Source of the DNA: Candidatus Uhrbacteria bacterium
GTDB taxonomy: Bacteria > Patescibacteriota > Patescibacteriia > UBA9934 > GWF2-40-263
DNA length: 48,842 bases
Assembly: GCA_013204385.1 (NCBI GenBank)
Contig: JABMNY010000026.1
Span: forward strand, 1 to 48,842
Direction: 5' to 3'
Positions 47,084 to 48,842 of the stretch are shown here, piece after piece. The notes under the pieces are model-generated. The model saw nothing but the letters and a program-made list of their open reading frames with translations. It was not told the DNA's origin and did no database searches. The position numbers were made by a program, and so were the translations under genes. Position 1 is the stretch's first letter; each line of letters opens with the position of its first letter.

Positions 47084-48427
47084 CTAGACCTGACAGTCGG
47101 AGTCGGAGCTCACGACGAGGACGGCGGAGCAGGAGCCTCCGTCGTTCCAGACCTCGAGGTCGGACTCATCGTACCAGTCGCCATCGAACCAGATGTCGAT
47201 GCCGACGCTGGAGTCGATGACACCGCCGGCGCAGAGCCAGTCGCTCGCGGGGTTGCCCTCGCTCACGTTCAGGCGCAGTCCGCAGCTCGACGAGAGATCA
47301 TACTCGGAGGTCAGGAACTCCACGTCGACGCTGGTCCCGGAGGACTGCGTGTCGGTCTCGTCCCAGACGTCGCCGAGGTCGTCGGCGTCCGTGTAGGTCT
47401 GGACGTTGAGCTGGTAGTAGCCCGACGACCCGTAGGTCGCCAGGACGTACGCCTGCCAGTCCTCGTCGATGTCACCATCGCAGTCGTTGTCGATCTCGTC
47501 GATGCCGGTGATCGGCAGTCCGTCGTCGTCGAGCTCGCGCTCTTCGACGCCGGGGTTGATGGTGGCGTCCGAGTCGTCGCAGTCGACATCTTCGGAGTAT
47601 CCGTCCCCATCGCTGTCGACGGAGGGCTCGGTGCAGACGGAATCGGACCCGTCGCAGTCGTTGTCGATGCCGTCGCCACACACTTCGGTGGCGTCGGGGT
47701 TGATGGTCGAGTCTGCGTCATTGCAGTCCTCGAACTGGTACCACCCGTCGCCATCGACGTCGGTGGTGTCGGTGACGACGTCGCCGTCTTCGTCGATGAA
47801 GCCGTCGCAGTCGTTGTCGATGCCATCGCTGACATCGCTGGCGCCGGGGTGGATGGTGGAGTCCGCGTCGTCGCAATCGACGTCCGCGGTGTAGCCATCG
47901 CCGTCGCTGTCGACGGCGGGCTCTTCTTCGGTGCCGGTGTCGGCGTCCTCATCGGTCTCGTCGTCGCAGTCGCTGTCGATGCCGTCGCCGGGCTCGTCTT
48001 CCGCACCCGGGTGGATGTCGGCGTTCGAGTCGTCGCAGTCACCGCCGGCGGGGGTGTAGCCGTCGCCGTCGTTGTCGACGGTCGAGCAGACATCCTCCTC
48101 GTCCACCTCGCCGTCGCAGTCATCGTCCTGCCCGTTGCAGGTCTCGACGGCGCCGGGGTAGATGGCGGGGTCGGTGTCGTCACAGTCGATGAGACCGGTC
48201 CGTCCGTCCCCGTCGAGGTCTTCGTAGACCGTGTCGGTGCCGATTCCGGTGTCGGTGTCTTCGTCAGTGCCGGTGTCTTCGTCGGTGTCCTCACCGGTGT
48301 TGGTGATGTTGGCGCCGGTGTCCTCGTAGCAGTCTTCACTGCACGAGTTGTCGTCACGCTGGACCTTCATCTCTCCGCAGGCGGAGAGGAAGAGGGTGAC
48401 GGACAGAGGAAGGAGGAATCGGGTCAT
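47084..48427 (-). CDS. Lipoprotein with about 5 MopE-type putative metal-binding repeats
   Basis: MTRFLLPLSVTLFLSACGEMKVQRDD lipobox; DCDDADSTIHPGASDVSDGIDNDCDG repeats; strongly GC-rich. Confidence 0.85.
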   Translation of the reverse strand: MTRFLLPLSVTLFLSACGEMKVQRDDNSCSEDCYEDTGANITNTGEDTDEDTGTDEDTDTGIGTDTVYEDLDGDGRTGLIDCDDTDPAIYPGAVETCNGQDDDCDGEVDEEDVCSTVDNDGDGYTPAGGDCDDSNADIHPGAEDEPGDGIDSDCDDETDEDADTGTEEEPAVDSDGDGYTADVDCDDADSTIHPGASDVSDGIDNDCDGFIDEDGDVVTDTTDVDGDGWYQFEDCNDADSTINPDATEVCGDGIDNDCDGSDSVCTEPSVDSDGDGYSEDVDCDDSDATINPGVEERELDDDGLPITGIDEIDNDCDGDIDEDWQAYVLATYGSSGYYQLNVQTYTDADDLGDVWDETDTQSSGTSVDVEFLTSEYDLSSSCGLRLNVSEGNPASDWLCAGGVIDSSVGIDIWFDGDWYDESDLEVWNDGGSCSAVLVVSSDSDCQV

Positions 48428-48530
48428 GGGAACTCCAGGGGGTTGGTTCGGGGCACAAACAATGATCTTTATCCGATGGGCAAACTCCCACCGCAATCTT
48501 CACATTGTTTAGACTCCCCGATTCTGTCAG

Positions 48531-48579
48531 GGGTTGTCCGTTCAAGGACGAGTTTTGTCGTCACTAAACGGACAAACCC
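48531..48579 (-). promoter_or_regulatory. Leader inverted repeat upstream of MopE lipoprotein 2
   Basis: GGGTTGTCCGTT/AACGGACAAACCC with nested GACGA-gttttg-TCGTC. Confidence 0.6.
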
Positions 48580-48655
48580 TGTTTATTCTATTATTCAGCT
48601 ATTAATGATCTTTTCCCTTGAAAGTAAGACGATTCATCTCACTCTCGAGGCTCTA

Positions 48656-48684
48656 AGAATACCACATTTTCCCCATTTTGTCAA
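48656..48684 (-). promoter_or_regulatory. sigma70 promoter of MopE lipoprotein 2: TTGACA-N17-TATTCT
   Basis: -35 at 48679-48684, -10 at 48656-48661. Confidence 0.7.
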
Positions 48685-48722
48685 CCTATCTGGACAAAAT
48701 TGGAGGAAGGTAGAAAGCAAGT

Positions 48723-48842
48723 AAAAACGTTTGAAATTGAGACAAGAACGCCGGCTTGGAGGTGAAAAATCCCTGAAATGTAGGTAAATCCTACTTTGAA
48801 GGGATTTTTCACCGAAAGCCAAGTTATTGGCCAATTTCAGAC
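48723..48842. repeat. Long imperfect palindrome, copy 2 (truncated by window end)
   Basis: GTTTGAAATTG/CAATTTCAGAC arms; 13-bp GTGAAAAATCCCT/AGGGATTTTTCAC; TAGG-taaat-CCTA tip. Confidence 0.85.

Noticed and set aside
47311-48357. Minus-strand frame-shifted Thr/Pro/Ser-rich ORF (348 aa) and similar small frames
   Set aside because: Alternate frame of the repetitive lipoprotein gene; low-complexity artefact.
47069-48724. 551-aa plus-strand ORF opposite MopE lipoprotein 2
   Set aside because: Same antisense repeat shadow; the sense gene is clearly on the minus strand.
46829-48842. Palindromes as canonical integron attC sites
   Set aside because: No GTTRRRY/RYYYAAC core match (GTTATCA, GTTATTG), arms extend well beyond the AAC/GTT positions, and no integrase is visible.

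Overview
The window looks like a moderately AT-rich bacterial chromosome segment. Gene content (DUF5667-type anti-sigma, very large S-layer-like protein, many secreted FG-GAP proteins, small genome-style operons) suggests a Patescibacteria/CPR-like host, which is inference only. Blocks: (1) 1-7 kb housekeeping (L28, HflX, HU, stand-alone riboflavin kinase domain, NUDIX, S41 protease, PEGA protein). (2) 7-11.6 kb NDP-deoxysugar locus with an RmlA-type nucleotidyltransferase, a half-length NDP-hexose 2,3-dehydratase-like protein, an NRS/ER-type epimerase/reductase with a Cys tail, RmlB and NUDIX. (3) 11.6-23.7 kb envelope and glycosyltransferase genes. (4) 23.7-35 kb secreted/S-layer locus: two S8 proteases, a YCF48-like propeller, a 1248-aa S-layer candidate, DUF5667 anti-sigma and ECF sigma. 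(5) 35-44.3 kb methyltransferase, FG-GAP glycoside hydrolase, glycosyltransferases, O-antigen ligase. (6) 44.3-48.8 kb, a strikingly GC-rich tandem of two MopE-type (DCDxDNDCDG repeat) lipoprotein modules. Each module has the same layout: a long imperfect palindrome, a near-consensus sigma70 promoter with 17-bp spacer, a structured leader, a lipoprotein gene and an intrinsic terminator. This duplicated module, with palindromes whose core sequence differs but pairing is kept, is the most unusual structure here. No CRISPR, tRNA, rRNA or transposase was recognised. All calls are by eye; no searches were run.
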